29,703 bases of DNA, taken from positions 1 through 29,703 of IMG/VR virus record IMGVR_UViG_3300030110_001840; one strand, written 5' to 3'. A program made the translations under genes and the position numbers. The stretch comes from a virus. The notes under the pieces were generated by a model, which worked only from the letters and a program-made list of their open reading frames with translations, had not been told where the DNA came from and ran no database searches. Positions 1 through 6,985 of this stretch are shown in pieces. Each line of letters begins with the position of its first letter. The stretch's first letter is position 1.

Positions 1-2
1 TA

Positions 3-89
3 AAATCAATAAAAGTAGAATCAAAAATAAATGATAGTTTGTGGTTAAAGAATCCAGATTATGATATAACAGATAGATATGCCAGATAA
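3..89 (+). CDS. 3' end of an upstream gene (partial)
   Basis: This is an open frame entering from the left edge and stopping with TAA. The visible 28 residues are rich in K, D and N and end in DITDRYAR. Its stop lies 10 bases inside the small terminase gene, an overlap style seen repeatedly in this window, which supports it being real. Nothing can be said about its function from so short a piece. Confidence 0.45.
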   Translation, partial: KSIKVESKINDSLWLKNPDYDITDRYAR

Positions 90-456
90 AGGTAGGCCAT
101 TAAAGAAATTAGAAGATTTACCAGAGGGATGGGAGAATATTATTATTAACCTATCTAAGGAGGGTGCTAGTATTGTTGAATTAGCAGTTGCTTTAGACAT
201 TAGTAGGCAAACTTTATACAATTTATCTGAACGTGATGAGCATTTTTTAGACACCATAAAAAAGTGTAAGAGATATTGTGAGGCATGGTGGTTATCAAAA
301 GGCCGTACAGAGCTGGATAATAAAGACTTTTCTTATACTGGTTGGTATATGAATATGAAAAACAGATTTGGATGGGCAGACAAACAAGAAAACAAAAATG
401 AGAATACTCATACAGGAGAGATTAAAATAAACTATAACCTACCTAATGGAGATTGA
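79..456 (+). CDS. terS: Terminase small subunit
   Basis: This 125-residue protein probably recognises the packaging site on phage DNA and recruits the large terminase. A helix-turn-helix is visible at about residues 29-56 (GASIVELAVALDISRQTLY then an acidic helix), a typical DNA-binding segment of small terminases. The rest is basic and aromatic, ending in an N/E/T-rich tail. It overlaps the large terminase start by 11 bases, the classic terS-terL arrangement, and that context is the main reason for the name. Known: small terminases diverge strongly in sequence. Inferred: the exact DNA site and oligomeric state. Confidence 0.8.
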   Translation: MPDKGRPLKKLEDLPEGWENIIINLSKEGASIVELAVALDISRQTLYNLSERDEHFLDTIKKCKRYCEAWWLSKGRTELDNKDFSYTGWYMNMKNRFGWADKQENKNENTHTGEIKINYNLPNGD

Positions 457-1783
457 TATTAATCCATCTAAAAAACAGCATGAAGCATACAATAAACTAA
501 ATGATAGCATTACAAAAGAAACTCTTTACGGTGGTGCTGCTGGAGGTGGTAAATCGTGGCTAGGATGTGAATGGCTATTAGTAAACTGTTTACGCTATCC
601 AAAAACTAAATGGTTTATAGGCAGAGAAGAGTTAAAAAGGCTAAGAGCTTCTACATATCAAACACTACTCAAAGTAAGACAACATCACAATTTACCTCAT
701 GACTTCTGGAGGTATCAAGGGCAAGATAACTTTATTGAATTTCCTAACGGCTCAAGAATAGACTTATTAGATTTACAGTATAAGCCATCAGACCCAATGT
801 ATGAAAGGTTTGGTTCATTAGAATATACAGGAGGCTGGATTGAAGAGGGTGGAGAAATAAACTTTGGTGCTTATGATGTACTTAGAACTAGAATAGGGAG
901 GTGGTTTAATACTGAATACAATATACTACCTAAGTTACTTATAACATGTAACCCTAAAAGAAACTGGATGTATGAGGAGTTTATCCAACCATACAGAGCA
1001 AACAAATTACCCACTACTCAAGCATTTATAGAGGCTTATGTAACAGATAACCCATACATTGATAAAGAGTATATTATTAACCTTAAATCTATTAAAGACC
1101 AATCTAAAAAAGAAAGGCTTTTACTAGGTAACTGGGATTATGATAATGACCCTAACAGAATTTACGCAGATGATGGTTTAGATAATCTTCTTACTAATGA
1201 ATTTATAAAGCCAGAAGGTAAAGCTTTTATTACTTGTGATGTTGCAAGGTTTGGAGCTGATAAAACTGTGATAATGGTATGGCAAGGGTTTGTATTAGCA
1301 GATATTCATATAATAGATAAATCTGGTATTGATGAGGTTGTATTGACTATAAGACAAATGGCAAATAAATACAATGTTGCTAGAAGTAATATAGTACTTG
1401 ACCAAGATGGTGTAGGTGGTGGTGCTGTTGATGTCTTAAAAGGTTCAAAAGGTTTTACCAATAATGCTAAGGCAATAGTTAATAAATTTAAAAACGAGAA
1501 CTATAAGAACTTAAAAACTCAGTGTTATTTTAAGAGTGCTGAGAGGGTTAATGATTATGGTATTTACATTGCTCCTAATGTTGCTAATAAATGTTGGCAA
1601 GAGTTAAAAGAAGAGCTTGCAAGTATCAAACAGGCTAACCCTGATAACGATGAAAACAGGTTAGGTATAATTGCTAAGGATAAGATTAAAGAGAGCATAG
1701 GACGTTCTCCGGATTATGCAGATTGTTTTATGATGAGAGAGTTTTTTGAGCTTGCTAAGAAGTCAGTTAGAGCAGTTGCATAA
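446..1783 (+). CDS. terL: Terminase large subunit
   Basis: This 445-residue DNA-packaging motor combines an N-terminal ATPase with a C-terminal RNase H-like nuclease. The Walker A loop is GGAAGGGKS (residues 29-37), and the Walker B region is YTGGWIEE (127-134) with a double glutamate. The coupling motif is ITCNP (166-170). The nuclease acidic residues are D265 (TCDVARFG), D319 (VLDQDG) and D423/D426 (SPDYADCF). Length and motif spacing are normal for a complete enzyme. It cuts concatemeric DNA and drives it into the procapsid through the portal. The start overlaps terS by 11 bases. Confidence 0.95.
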   Translation: MEIDINPSKKQHEAYNKLNDSITKETLYGGAAGGGKSWLGCEWLLVNCLRYPKTKWFIGREELKRLRASTYQTLLKVRQHHNLPHDFWRYQGQDNFIEFPNGSRIDLLDLQYKPSDPMYERFGSLEYTGGWIEEGGEINFGAYDVLRTRIGRWFNTEYNILPKLLITCNPKRNWMYEEFIQPYRANKLPTTQAFIEAYVTDNPYIDKEYIINLKSIKDQSKKERLLLGNWDYDNDPNRIYADDGLDNLLTNEFIKPEGKAFITCDVARFGADKTVIMVWQGFVLADIHIIDKSGIDEVVLTIRQMANKYNVARSNIVLDQDGVGGGAVDVLKGSKGFTNNAKAIVNKFKNENYKNLKTQCYFKSAERVNDYGIYIAPNVANKCWQELKEELASIKQANPDNDENRLGIIAKDKIKESIGRSPDYADCFMMREFFELAKKSVRAVA

Positions 1784-1793
1784 CTTTTTACTT

Positions 1794-1821
1794 TTGTATT
1801 ACAATTTTATTATTATATTTG
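1794..1821 (+). promoter_or_regulatory. Bacteroidota-type promoter
   Basis: A TTG at 1794-1796 and a TATATTTG box at 1814-1821 are 17 bases apart, matching the Bacteroidota consensus TTG-N17-23-TAnnTTTG. The box lies 23 bases before the ATG of the small membrane gene at 1845, leaving an A/C-rich leader. It would drive the accessory block after terL. Confidence 0.6.
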
Positions 1822-1844
1822 ATTTTCAAACAAACTATTTAACA

Positions 1845-1982
1845 ATGAAAAAAGATAAAAGATTTAAGATTAAGCATGAAAACATCTTTATGTTTTTGCT
1901 AATAGTATTAGCCATATTTACAAGCTGTTTATTCTATTGTGAAAAGGCTTATTTATTCATCAAAAAGCTATTTAAGAAATGA
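1845..1982 (+). CDS. Small single-pass membrane protein
   Basis: A 45-residue protein with a basic N-terminus (MKKDKRFKIK), one hydrophobic segment at about residues 14-31 (IFMFLLIVLAIFTSCLFY) and a basic C-terminus (LFIKKLFKK). The frame is open further upstream to 1746, but that extension lies over the promoter and the end of terL, so the ATG at 1845 is the better start. Its stop overlaps the methyltransferase start as ATGA. The function is unknown; a membrane or host-interaction role is possible. Confidence 0.6.
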   Translation: MKKDKRFKIKHENIFMFLLIVLAIFTSCLFYCEKAYLFIKKLFKK

Positions 1983-2641
1983 AGATACTTAATTTATATG
2001 CTTGTTTAGGTGGCAATAGATACAAGTGGAATGAGGTTAAAAGTGATATTGAAGTTACAGCTGTTGAATTAGACCCTGAAGCTGCTAGATTATATCAAGA
2101 GAGGTTCCCTAATGATAAAGTAATAGTAGCAGATGCTCACCAGTATTTATTAGACCACTATAAAGAATTTGATTTTATATGGAGTTCTCCGCCATGTCCT
2201 ACTCATTCTAGGGCTAGAGGTTATAATTCAAAAGTTGAAACTAAATATCCAGACATGAAATTATATGAAGAAATCATATTACTTCAAACAGTTTCTAAGG
2301 GAGAGGATGCTAGGTTTAAAGGGCGTTTTGTTGTTGAAAATGTAATACCGTATTATGAGCCATTAATCCCAGCTCAAAAAAGGCATAGGCATTTATATTG
2401 GGCTAATTTCACTTTACCGGGTAATTTAAGTAATCGTAAAGCTCCAAAAATAGGAGCTGGTTTAAATGAGGTGACAAAATGGTGTAAATTTCATGATTAC
2501 GATTTTAGAAAATACAAAGGTAAACAACCTACAAATAAAATGGCTCGTAATTTAGTAGATTATGAAGCTGGTAAAACAATATTTGAAACAGTATTAGGCA
2601 TTTATAAAAGCGATAACGCAAATCAAACAACACTATTTTAA
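1979..2641 (+). CDS. Short DNA cytosine-C5 methyltransferase
   Basis: Probably methylates cytosine at C5 in DNA using S-adenosylmethionine. Motif I is LNLYACLGGNR (residues 4-14), with an acidic SAM contact near E30 (VELD). Motif IV is SSPPCPTHS with catalytic Cys73, motif VI is VVENV with E120, a motif VIII-like QKRHRHL lies at 133-139, and a motif X-like RNLVDYEAG at 190-198. At 220 residues it is well below the roughly 300-400 usual for the family, and the space for a target-recognition domain (about 140-185) is small. Known: phages carry such enzymes to evade restriction or mark their own DNA. Inferred: specificity. Start overlaps the preceding stop by 4 bases. Confidence 0.85.
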   Translation: MKILNLYACLGGNRYKWNEVKSDIEVTAVELDPEAARLYQERFPNDKVIVADAHQYLLDHYKEFDFIWSSPPCPTHSRARGYNSKVETKYPDMKLYEEIILLQTVSKGEDARFKGRFVVENVIPYYEPLIPAQKRHRHLYWANFTLPGNLSNRKAPKIGAGLNEVTKWCKFHDYDFRKYKGKQPTNKMARNLVDYEAGKTIFETVLGIYKSDNANQTTLF

Positions 2642-2642
2642 C

Positions 2643-2855
2643 ATGAATATTGATAGTAAGGATTATCTATTAGATAAGCTAATTAGAATAGAGGTGTCTA
2701 ATTACAGGAGAATAGGATTATTAACAGAGGGTAGGTATAAGAGAGAGCCGTTAGGGTACTTTCAGGAGCTTAGAAGTATTTACAGCCAGTTGAGTAAGGA
2801 GGATATTAAACAGCTTATTAATATTAAGCCTAAGAGCGATTGTTTTAAGAGATGA
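2643..2855 (+). CDS. Small protein of unknown function
   Basis: A 70-residue, charged, probably helical protein without a recognisable domain. It begins one base after the methyltransferase stop and its own stop overlaps the next start as ATGA, so it is translationally linked to the methyltransferase and the PP-loop enzyme. That suggests an accessory role to one of them, but nothing in the sequence proves it. Confidence 0.6.
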   Translation: MNIDSKDYLLDKLIRIEVSNYRRIGLLTEGRYKREPLGYFQELRSIYSQLSKEDIKQLINIKPKSDCFKR

Positions 2856-3682
2856 AAGAAAATTTATTAGTAAGTTTTAGCGGTGGAGAAACAAGTGCAT
2901 ATCTAGCAAAATGGCTCATGGATAATAAATCTGAAGTCTATAATATGATTTTTGTTTATGCTAATACTGGAGATGAAGAAGAAAGTACATTAACCTTTAT
3001 TGAGTTATGTTCTAAAAAATGGAATATAAATATAGTTTGGGTTGAGGCTTTTGTTCATCATAATGAAAGAATTGCATCAACTCATAAAATTGTAAACTTT
3101 AAAACAGCATCAAGAAACAGAGAACCTTTTAAACAAGTAATTAAAAAGTATGGTATACCTAATCAAAACTTTTTACACTGTAACAGAGAAATGAAGTTAA
3201 ACCCTATAAAAAGCTACGTTAAAAGTATAGGCTGGAAAAAGTATAAAACTGCAATAGGTATTAGAGTTGATGAAGTTGATAGAATAAATAAAAACAGAAA
3301 AGAGTTAGGCTTAATTTATCCTTTTATTTCTGATAAACCAACAACAAAGCAAGAGGTTTCTTATTGGTGGAATAAACAAGATTTTAGGTTAAAACTAAAA
3401 AGTTATAATACTAATTGTAGAACTTGTTGGAAAAAGTCTGATAAAGTGTTGGCACAAATCTATAAAGAGAATCCTAACTATTTTGATTTTAATAAAGAGA
3501 TGGAAAATAAATACGGAAAAGATAAATACACTTTTTTTAGAAATGGTAGAAGCACTGAACAACTTATAAAAGACTTAGAGAAAATAAACTCAAAGCCAAG
3601 AGATAAACATTCAGAGATGAATTTTCAAACTAACTTATTTTCTGAAAGCTGTGATATTTACTCCTTATGTGGTGGGGAGTAG
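2852..3682 (+). CDS. PAPS-reductase-like PP-loop (adenine nucleotide alpha hydrolase) enzyme
   Basis: A 276-residue member of the PP-loop ATP pyrophosphatase superfamily, PAPS-reductase-like branch. The PP-loop is SFSGGETS (residues 8-15), followed by FVYANTGDE (34-42), where this branch places its second nucleotide-contacting segment, and by IGIRVDE (135-141). Cysteines at C110 (HCNRE), C189/C192 (NCRTCW) and a C-terminal C267/C273 pair could bind metal or an Fe-S cluster, or act as a redox pair. Relatives in phages are often called PAPS reductases, but the real substrate is usually unknown. Related enzymes adenylate or thiolate nucleic acids (DndC, TtcA). Its position beside a DNA methyltransferase suggests DNA or nucleotide modification; this is inference. 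Confidence 0.75.
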   Translation: MKENLLVSFSGGETSAYLAKWLMDNKSEVYNMIFVYANTGDEEESTLTFIELCSKKWNINIVWVEAFVHHNERIASTHKIVNFKTASRNREPFKQVIKKYGIPNQNFLHCNREMKLNPIKSYVKSIGWKKYKTAIGIRVDEVDRINKNRKELGLIYPFISDKPTTKQEVSYWWNKQDFRLKLKSYNTNCRTCWKKSDKVLAQIYKENPNYFDFNKEMENKYGKDKYTFFRNGRSTEQLIKDLEKINSKPRDKHSEMNFQTNLFSESCDIYSLCGGE

Positions 3683-3701
3683 TGTCTTTTTAAAATTTTA
3701 T

Positions 3702-3709
3702 TATATTTA
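3702..3709 (+). promoter_or_regulatory. TATATTTA box 4 nt before a start codon
   Basis: A promoter-like TATATTTA box followed by TAAC and the ATG at 3714. No good TTG lies at the expected upstream distance. If it is a -7 box, transcription would begin at or next to the ATG. The same box with the same 4-nt spacing recurs at 15858, 19497 and 23654. Confidence 0.4.
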
Positions 3710-3713
3710 TAAC

Positions 3714-3926
3714 ATGGAAAAGAAAGAAGTAAAGGCTAAAAAGCCAGCAGCAAAGGCTAAGAAGCCCGTTAAAGTAGAGTTAAAAGATAAGCTAAATGAG
3801 ATAGCAGAGTTTATTGATAAAACTATTAAAGAAGAGCGTAATAAACAACTAAGTACAGTTGCTTGTGCAAGGCTGGGAAAAGTAAAGCAAGATTTAATAT
3901 TTATTGCTAGAAACATTATCCAATAA
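3714..3926 (+). CDS. Small lysine/alanine-rich protein
   Basis: A 70-residue protein whose first 20 residues are mostly K, A, P, E and V (two KAKKP repeats), resembling the flexible basic tail of nucleic-acid-binding proteins. It is followed by a predicted helical part ending in LIFIARNIIQ. The open frame extends back to 3651, but that start lies inside the preceding gene and on top of the TATATTTA box, so the ATG at 3714 is preferred. The stop shares one base with the next start (TAATG). A histone-like role is possible but unproven. Confidence 0.65.
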   Translation: MEKKEVKAKKPAAKAKKPVKVELKDKLNEIAEFIDKTIKEERNKQLSTVACARLGKVKQDLIFIARNIIQ

Positions 3927-4723
3927 TGCTCAAAGTAACTATCCTAGATAAACCATATCAAATACGTAATAACTGGGAGGATAACACTATTAAACAAATG
4001 GGTATAGCACAAAACTACATTAGTGCTATGCCTAAATGGTTATCCAACTACATCTACTCAGATAAAGATGAGCCTGTAAGTGATTCTAAACTACTAGGCT
4101 TTTATATTGACTGGATAGAGATGTTTAGTGATATACCTAGAAAGTACTTAGAATCTGAAATAAGCGTTAATAAAGCTGATGAGTTAAGCCTTATTGAAAT
4201 ATTTAATCTAGTTGCTAAGTTTTTAGGTGAGCCATCACAGGATGATATAGGTACTTCTGATACTATCACACTAAACAAAATACAATACGTATTAATTAAA
4301 TCTGTTAAAACTTCTGGAGGTATTGATAAGATGTTAGGAGGTGCTACTTATAAACATTTCTCAGAATCACAAGCATTAAGTACTTTGTTTCAATCTAAGC
4401 AGTATAGAAAATGGAGTTACCTGAGTAAGATAACCGCAATACTATTTAGAGAATCAGAGGATGAGCAATACGATGAGGATATAATAGATATGAGAGCAAA
4501 GGCTTTTGAGAATCTTACAATATCTGAAGCGTATAAAGGGTATTTTTTTTTGCAAGAGCATACCAGCAAATTACAAAAGTCTATGCTAACATCTTTAACG
4601 GCAAAAAAGGCAAAGCTACGAACACGAAAAGCGAATCTATTGTTAAGAATCTTTTTTGGCAAAGCAAAGCTTATAAGATTGCTCAAAAGGGTATTTTCAA
4701 TCAGAAAAACAAAACTCCTTTAG
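3926..4723 (+). CDS. Unknown protein, zero-frame product of a frameshift gene
   Basis: The zero frame encodes 265 residues. The first 208 look like normal protein: a beta-rich start (MLKVTILDKPYQI), then helical, acidic segments. After the T9 run at 4543 the composition changes to a very basic K/R/L-rich tail (about the last 57 residues), as expected when AT-rich DNA is read out of frame. The -1 frame over the same stretch looks like real protein and runs to 4854. It sits in the late region and may be a tail-assembly-chaperone-like gene by analogy with lambda G/GT, but no homology was recognised. Confidence 0.6.
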   Translation: MLKVTILDKPYQIRNNWEDNTIKQMGIAQNYISAMPKWLSNYIYSDKDEPVSDSKLLGFYIDWIEMFSDIPRKYLESEISVNKADELSLIEIFNLVAKFLGEPSQDDIGTSDTITLNKIQYVLIKSVKTSGGIDKMLGGATYKHFSESQALSTLFQSKQYRKWSYLSKITAILFRESEDEQYDEDIIDMRAKAFENLTISEAYKGYFFLQEHTSKLQKSMLTSLTAKKAKLRTRKANLLLRIFFGKAKLIRLLKRVFSIRKTKLL

Positions 4724-4854
4724 ATAGTGTTTATAGTACAAATCTTTGGAAGGTGTTAGAATTTATTAGCATAGAAACAGCAGAGGAAACTTACAAAGCA
4801 GAGTTACAGCAACAGGCCCATGATGATGCAATGAAAAAGAATCGTAAAAAGTGA
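3926..4854 (+). CDS. Probable -1 frameshift fusion product (309 aa)
   Basis: Joining zero frame 3926-4549 to the -1 frame 4549-4854 gives 208 + 101 residues. The C-terminal part is normal in composition (for example KTPLDSVYSTNLWKVLEF and AEETYKAELQQQ). The -1 frame is closed by TAA at 4534-4536, just before the T run, so any switch must occur at or after it. The fused stop overlaps the next gene's GTG start as GTGA, as expected for a true gene end. This is either programmed -1 frameshifting or a single missing T in the homopolymer. Phage precedent: gpG/gpGT tail chaperones. Confidence 0.6.
4543..4587 (+). promoter_or_regulatory. Putative -1 frameshift signal: T9 slippery run and stem
   Basis: In the zero frame the run reads T-TTT-TTT-TTG (4543-4552), giving two overlapping slippery heptamers (T TTT TTT and T TTT TTG). 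Seven bases after the first heptamer is a perfect 6-bp stem: AGCATA at 4557-4562 pairs with TATGCT at 4582-4587 across a 19-nt loop. The spacing suits a stimulatory element. Both frames are open across the site. Confidence 0.6.
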
Positions 4855-5066
4855 ATAGAGAGGAGTTTCTAAGTGAGATTTTAGAAGCTTGTGCTTTTTT
4901 TCATTGGGAGTTTTACGGTGCTTATAAGAACTATCAGATAGTAGCAGTTACTCCCAGTTTTATACAAATATCAATTATACATTTTGAGGCTAAGGAGCAA
5001 TGGGCTGAGGTTGTAGATTTTGATAATGATGAGGGTTTAATTGATAAAATGTTAGATAAGTTATAA
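4851..5066 (+). CDS. Small acidic protein of unknown function
   Basis: A 71-residue protein with aromatic residues near the N-terminus (ACAFFHWEFYGAY) and an acidic C-terminus (VVDFDNDEGLIDKMLDKL). It starts with GTG, overlapping the stop of the frameshifted upstream frame as GTGA, which indicates coupled translation. The alpha-beta pattern suggests a small globular protein; no family is recognised. Confidence 0.55.
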   Translation: MNREEFLSEILEACAFFHWEFYGAYKNYQIVAVTPSFIQISIIHFEAKEQWAEVVDFDNDEGLIDKMLDKL

Positions 5067-5083
5067 ATGTTTTAAAAATTTAT

Positions 5084-5091
5084 TATATTTA
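5084..5091 (+). promoter_or_regulatory. TATATTTA promoter-like box
   Basis: TATATTTA lies 23 bases before the ATG at 5115, the same distance as the boxes before 1845 and 26827. The leader is A/C-rich (CAAAC-type). No clear TTG is seen upstream. Confidence 0.45.
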
Positions 5092-5114
5092 AGCAAACTT
5101 TAAAAACAAACAAG

Positions 5115-5192
5115 ATGACAATCAAAGATTTTATTTCAGTAATTATTATTATGTTTTCAGTAGCTGCAATGTTTATTCTAGGCTTAATATGA
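5115..5192 (+). CDS. 25-residue membrane micropeptide
   Basis: The frame encodes 25 residues, starting MTIKDFISV and continuing almost wholly hydrophobic to GLI, so it is essentially one membrane helix. It has a promoter-like box and an A-rich leader, and its stop overlaps the glycosyltransferase start as ATGA. It may be a real micropeptide or a leader that couples ribosomes into the glycosyltransferase. Confidence 0.45.
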   Translation: MTIKDFISVIIIMFSVAAMFILGLI

Positions 5193-5899
5193 ACTATCCT
5201 AAAATACTAATAGGTTTTCCATCATCTTCAGTTAAAGATTATTGTTTAGATGAATTTGTAGAGCAGATAACCACTTTCACCTATCCCTTATACGATATTT
5301 TTGTAGTAGATAACAGCAAGGATAAAAGCCATGTTAAAGAATACCATAAAAGAGGTATCAAGGCTATTCATGAGCCATTAAACGGTGACTTTAGAGAAGA
5401 GTTAGCAAGGCATCAAAACATTATAAGAGAATACTTTTTAAATGGTGACTATGACTATTTAATGATGATTGAATCTGATGTATTTACAGGTGAATGCATA
5501 TTAGAAAAGCTTGTAAGCTATGCGGAATGCTCAGGAGCTGGTGCAGTTACTTGTACTTATGAGATTATGAGAGGTGAGCCTACATTATGCTTAACATCTA
5601 CTAGTGATTATAGGGCGGTAAGAAGTGAAAAGATATTAGAACGCTCGCATGGTATTGATATTATGGGTCAAGGTGTTTTACCTCTTAATCAAATATTAAT
5701 AGACCCTGATGCAAAGATAACAGCAACAGGAATAGGATGTACTTTATTTAGAAGAGAAGCTTTAGAACTGGTTTATTTTAGAGTAGATTTAGAACTAAAC
5801 AATAGGGCTTTTAGTGATACTTTTATATTTACTGATATGCAGAAGTTAGGCTTTAAAGTATTAATAGATAGTAACATTATTTGTGAGCATAGAAAATGA
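5189..5899 (+). CDS. GT-A fold glycosyltransferase (family 2-like)
   Basis: A 236-residue soluble glycosyltransferase that probably uses a nucleotide-sugar donor. Visible elements are an N-terminal beta strand (KILIGFPSS), VVDNS at 39-43, the metal-binding DxD-like ESD at 95-97 after MMI, GIGCTLFRREAL at 181-192 (typical of the acceptor region) and FSDTFIFTDMQKLGF at 208-222, ending in ICEHR. There is no membrane anchor. The acceptor is unknown; phage relatives can decorate modified DNA bases, virion proteins or host surface sugars. Proximity to the methyltransferase makes DNA a candidate, but C5-methylcytosine offers no hydroxyl to glycosylate. The start overlaps the preceding stop by 4 bases. 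Confidence 0.75.
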   Translation: MNYPKILIGFPSSSVKDYCLDEFVEQITTFTYPLYDIFVVDNSKDKSHVKEYHKRGIKAIHEPLNGDFREELARHQNIIREYFLNGDYDYLMMIESDVFTGECILEKLVSYAECSGAGAVTCTYEIMRGEPTLCLTSTSDYRAVRSEKILERSHGIDIMGQGVLPLNQILIDPDAKITATGIGCTLFRREALELVYFRVDLELNNRAFSDTFIFTDMQKLGFKVLIDSNIICEHRK

Positions 5900-5915
5900 T
5901 TCATAATATTAAATT

Positions 5916-6068
5916 ATGGATGAAGATACTGAGTACTTTTTTTTAGTAAACAAAGAATCAGATAACGAAAAGGAATTATTAGCAATAGGTGAGGATTTAA
6001 TGCAATGGCAAATAGCCATAGGGAGCATTCCTGAAGATGCAAAAATAGAAATGATAAAACATAATTAA
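5916..6068 (+). CDS. Small acidic protein of unknown function
   Basis: A 50-residue acidic ORF (MDEDTEYFFLVNKESDNEKE at the start) that fills the gap between the glycosyltransferase and the coiled-coil gene, ending two bases before the next ATG. Tight packing and sensible composition support it. It contains a T8 run near its start (5937-5944). No family is recognised. Confidence 0.55.
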   Translation: MDEDTEYFFLVNKESDNEKELLAIGEDLMQWQIAIGSIPEDAKIEMIKHN

Positions 6069-6070
6069 CA

Positions 6071-6574
6071 ATGTTAGCAACTATCCAGAAACTAGAAGAA
6101 GAATTAGAAAACTATAAAAAGAGGGTTAACTTTTTAAAGCAATATATCGAACATTTAACACAATATACCGTAAACAGCAAAGGAGATAGGGTTTATAAAT
6201 CATTACATGATGTTGATAAAGCTTACAGGCTCCAGAATGAATTAGATTTTAAAAACAGTTTAATTGAGCAGAGAAAAGCACAGATTAAACAAGTTAACGA
6301 GCAAGAAGATTTAAAAGATAAAGCTATTAAAGAGATGCCTGAGTTAATAGACAAGTCTAACGAGGTTCATGATATGATGTTGGATGATTTAGATAGGCTT
6401 AATAAGTCTAAAAAAACTAAAGAGATTAAAGAAGCTATTAAGATGGTTGAAATGCAGATAGATGAAGTTAGTGATTTAATAGATGGTATACAGGAGAGGT
6501 ATAATAATAAAAACTTTAATCAGATACTAAATGATTTTAGGCAAATTAATAACATTTTAAAGCTCAAAAATTGA
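6071..6574 (+). CDS. Coiled-coil protein of unknown function
   Basis: A 167-residue, highly charged, almost fully helical protein. Heptad-like patterns are visible at about 5-30 (IQKLEEELENYKKRV) and 100-150 (MMLDDLDRLNK, VEMQIDEVSDLI). Such proteins often act in assembly or scaffolding, but a scaffold-like domain already exists on the protease at 16698, so no role is assigned. The stop overlaps a possible TTG start as TTGA. Confidence 0.65.
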   Translation: MLATIQKLEEELENYKKRVNFLKQYIEHLTQYTVNSKGDRVYKSLHDVDKAYRLQNELDFKNSLIEQRKAQIKQVNEQEDLKDKAIKEMPELIDKSNEVHDMMLDDLDRLNKSKKTKEIKEAIKMVEMQIDEVSDLIDGIQERYNNKNFNQILNDFRQINNILKLKN

Positions 6575-6654
6575 GTCCAATAGCAGTATTATTCTTATTT
6601 GTATTGATACAATTAATATTCAGAGTATTAGAAAAAAGTATAAATAAAAAGTAG
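6571..6654 (+). CDS. Possible 27-residue membrane micropeptide (TTG start)
   Basis: Starting at TTG 6571, which overlaps the previous stop as TTGA, the frame encodes SPIAVLFLFVLIQLIF followed by a charged end (RVLEKSINKK). A hydrophobic helix with a positive C-terminal flank is a plausible membrane peptide, and the start-stop overlap matches its neighbours. The rare start codon and small size make this uncertain. Confidence 0.4.
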   Translation: MSPIAVLFLFVLIQLIFRVLEKSINKK

Positions 6655-6674
6655 TTCTTTATTAAAAAAAATTG

Positions 6675-6704
6675 ACAGCCAAAAATTATTGGCTGTTTTT
6701 TTTT
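6675..6704 (+). terminator. Rho-independent terminator
   Basis: A perfect 8-bp stem, ACAGCCAA (6675-6682) with TTGGCTGT (6689-6696), has a 6-nt loop and is followed by a run of eight more T. It separates the accessory block from the fibre and tail genes. Confidence 0.85.
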
Positions 6705-6745
6705 ATATTAGTGTTATCCATACATAAGCTATACATTTAAAAGAT

Positions 6746-6985
6746 ATGGCTACAATTACAAATAAAACAGATGGCATTGAGATAGTTGATGCTGGAGGTG
6801 ATACCTACTTTATTAAGTATGGTAATGTCAAATTAATTAAGAGTTCATTAACCCTTTCAATCTACGATAACTCAGAAAACAGAAGAGGTGCAGATGCTTT
6901 AAAAGTAAAACATGCAGATGTTACAAGCCCTGTTACAACAGATTTAAATGATTTATACACAACTATAAGAGGATATATTGACTAA
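6746..6985 (+). CDS. Small paralogue of the fibre-like N-terminal domain
   Basis: A 79-residue protein that aligns over its full length with residues 1-81 of the next gene: both start MATITN, have GIEI near residue 10, a NVKL segment near residue 28, and end in a TxRGYID motif. It is therefore a stand-alone copy of that domain, from tandem duplication or domain loss. Probably a small virion protein. A TACATTTA box lies 6 bases before the ATG. The stop and next start share one base (TAATG). Confidence 0.7.
   Translation: MATITNKTDGIEIVDAGGDTYFIKYGNVKLIKSSLTLSIYDNSENRRGADALKVKHADVTSPVTTDLNDLYTTIRGYID

Noticed and set aside
45-257. Open frame on the - strand over terS
   Set aside because: It lies antisense to a well-supported terminase gene, has no start context, and no other gene in the window is on the - strand.
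1746-1844. Upstream extension of the small membrane gene
   Set aside because: The extension overlaps terL and the promoter box at 1814-1821; the ATG at 1845 has a normal leader spacing.
5189-5899. Direct glucosylation of the methyltransferase product
   Set aside because: A C5-methyl group has no hydroxyl, and no hydroxylase (TET/JBP or hydroxymethylase) is visible in the window, so this link cannot be claimed.
5896-5946. 16-residue frame after the glycosyltransferase
   Set aside because: It overlaps the better 50-residue frame at 5916 and has no support.
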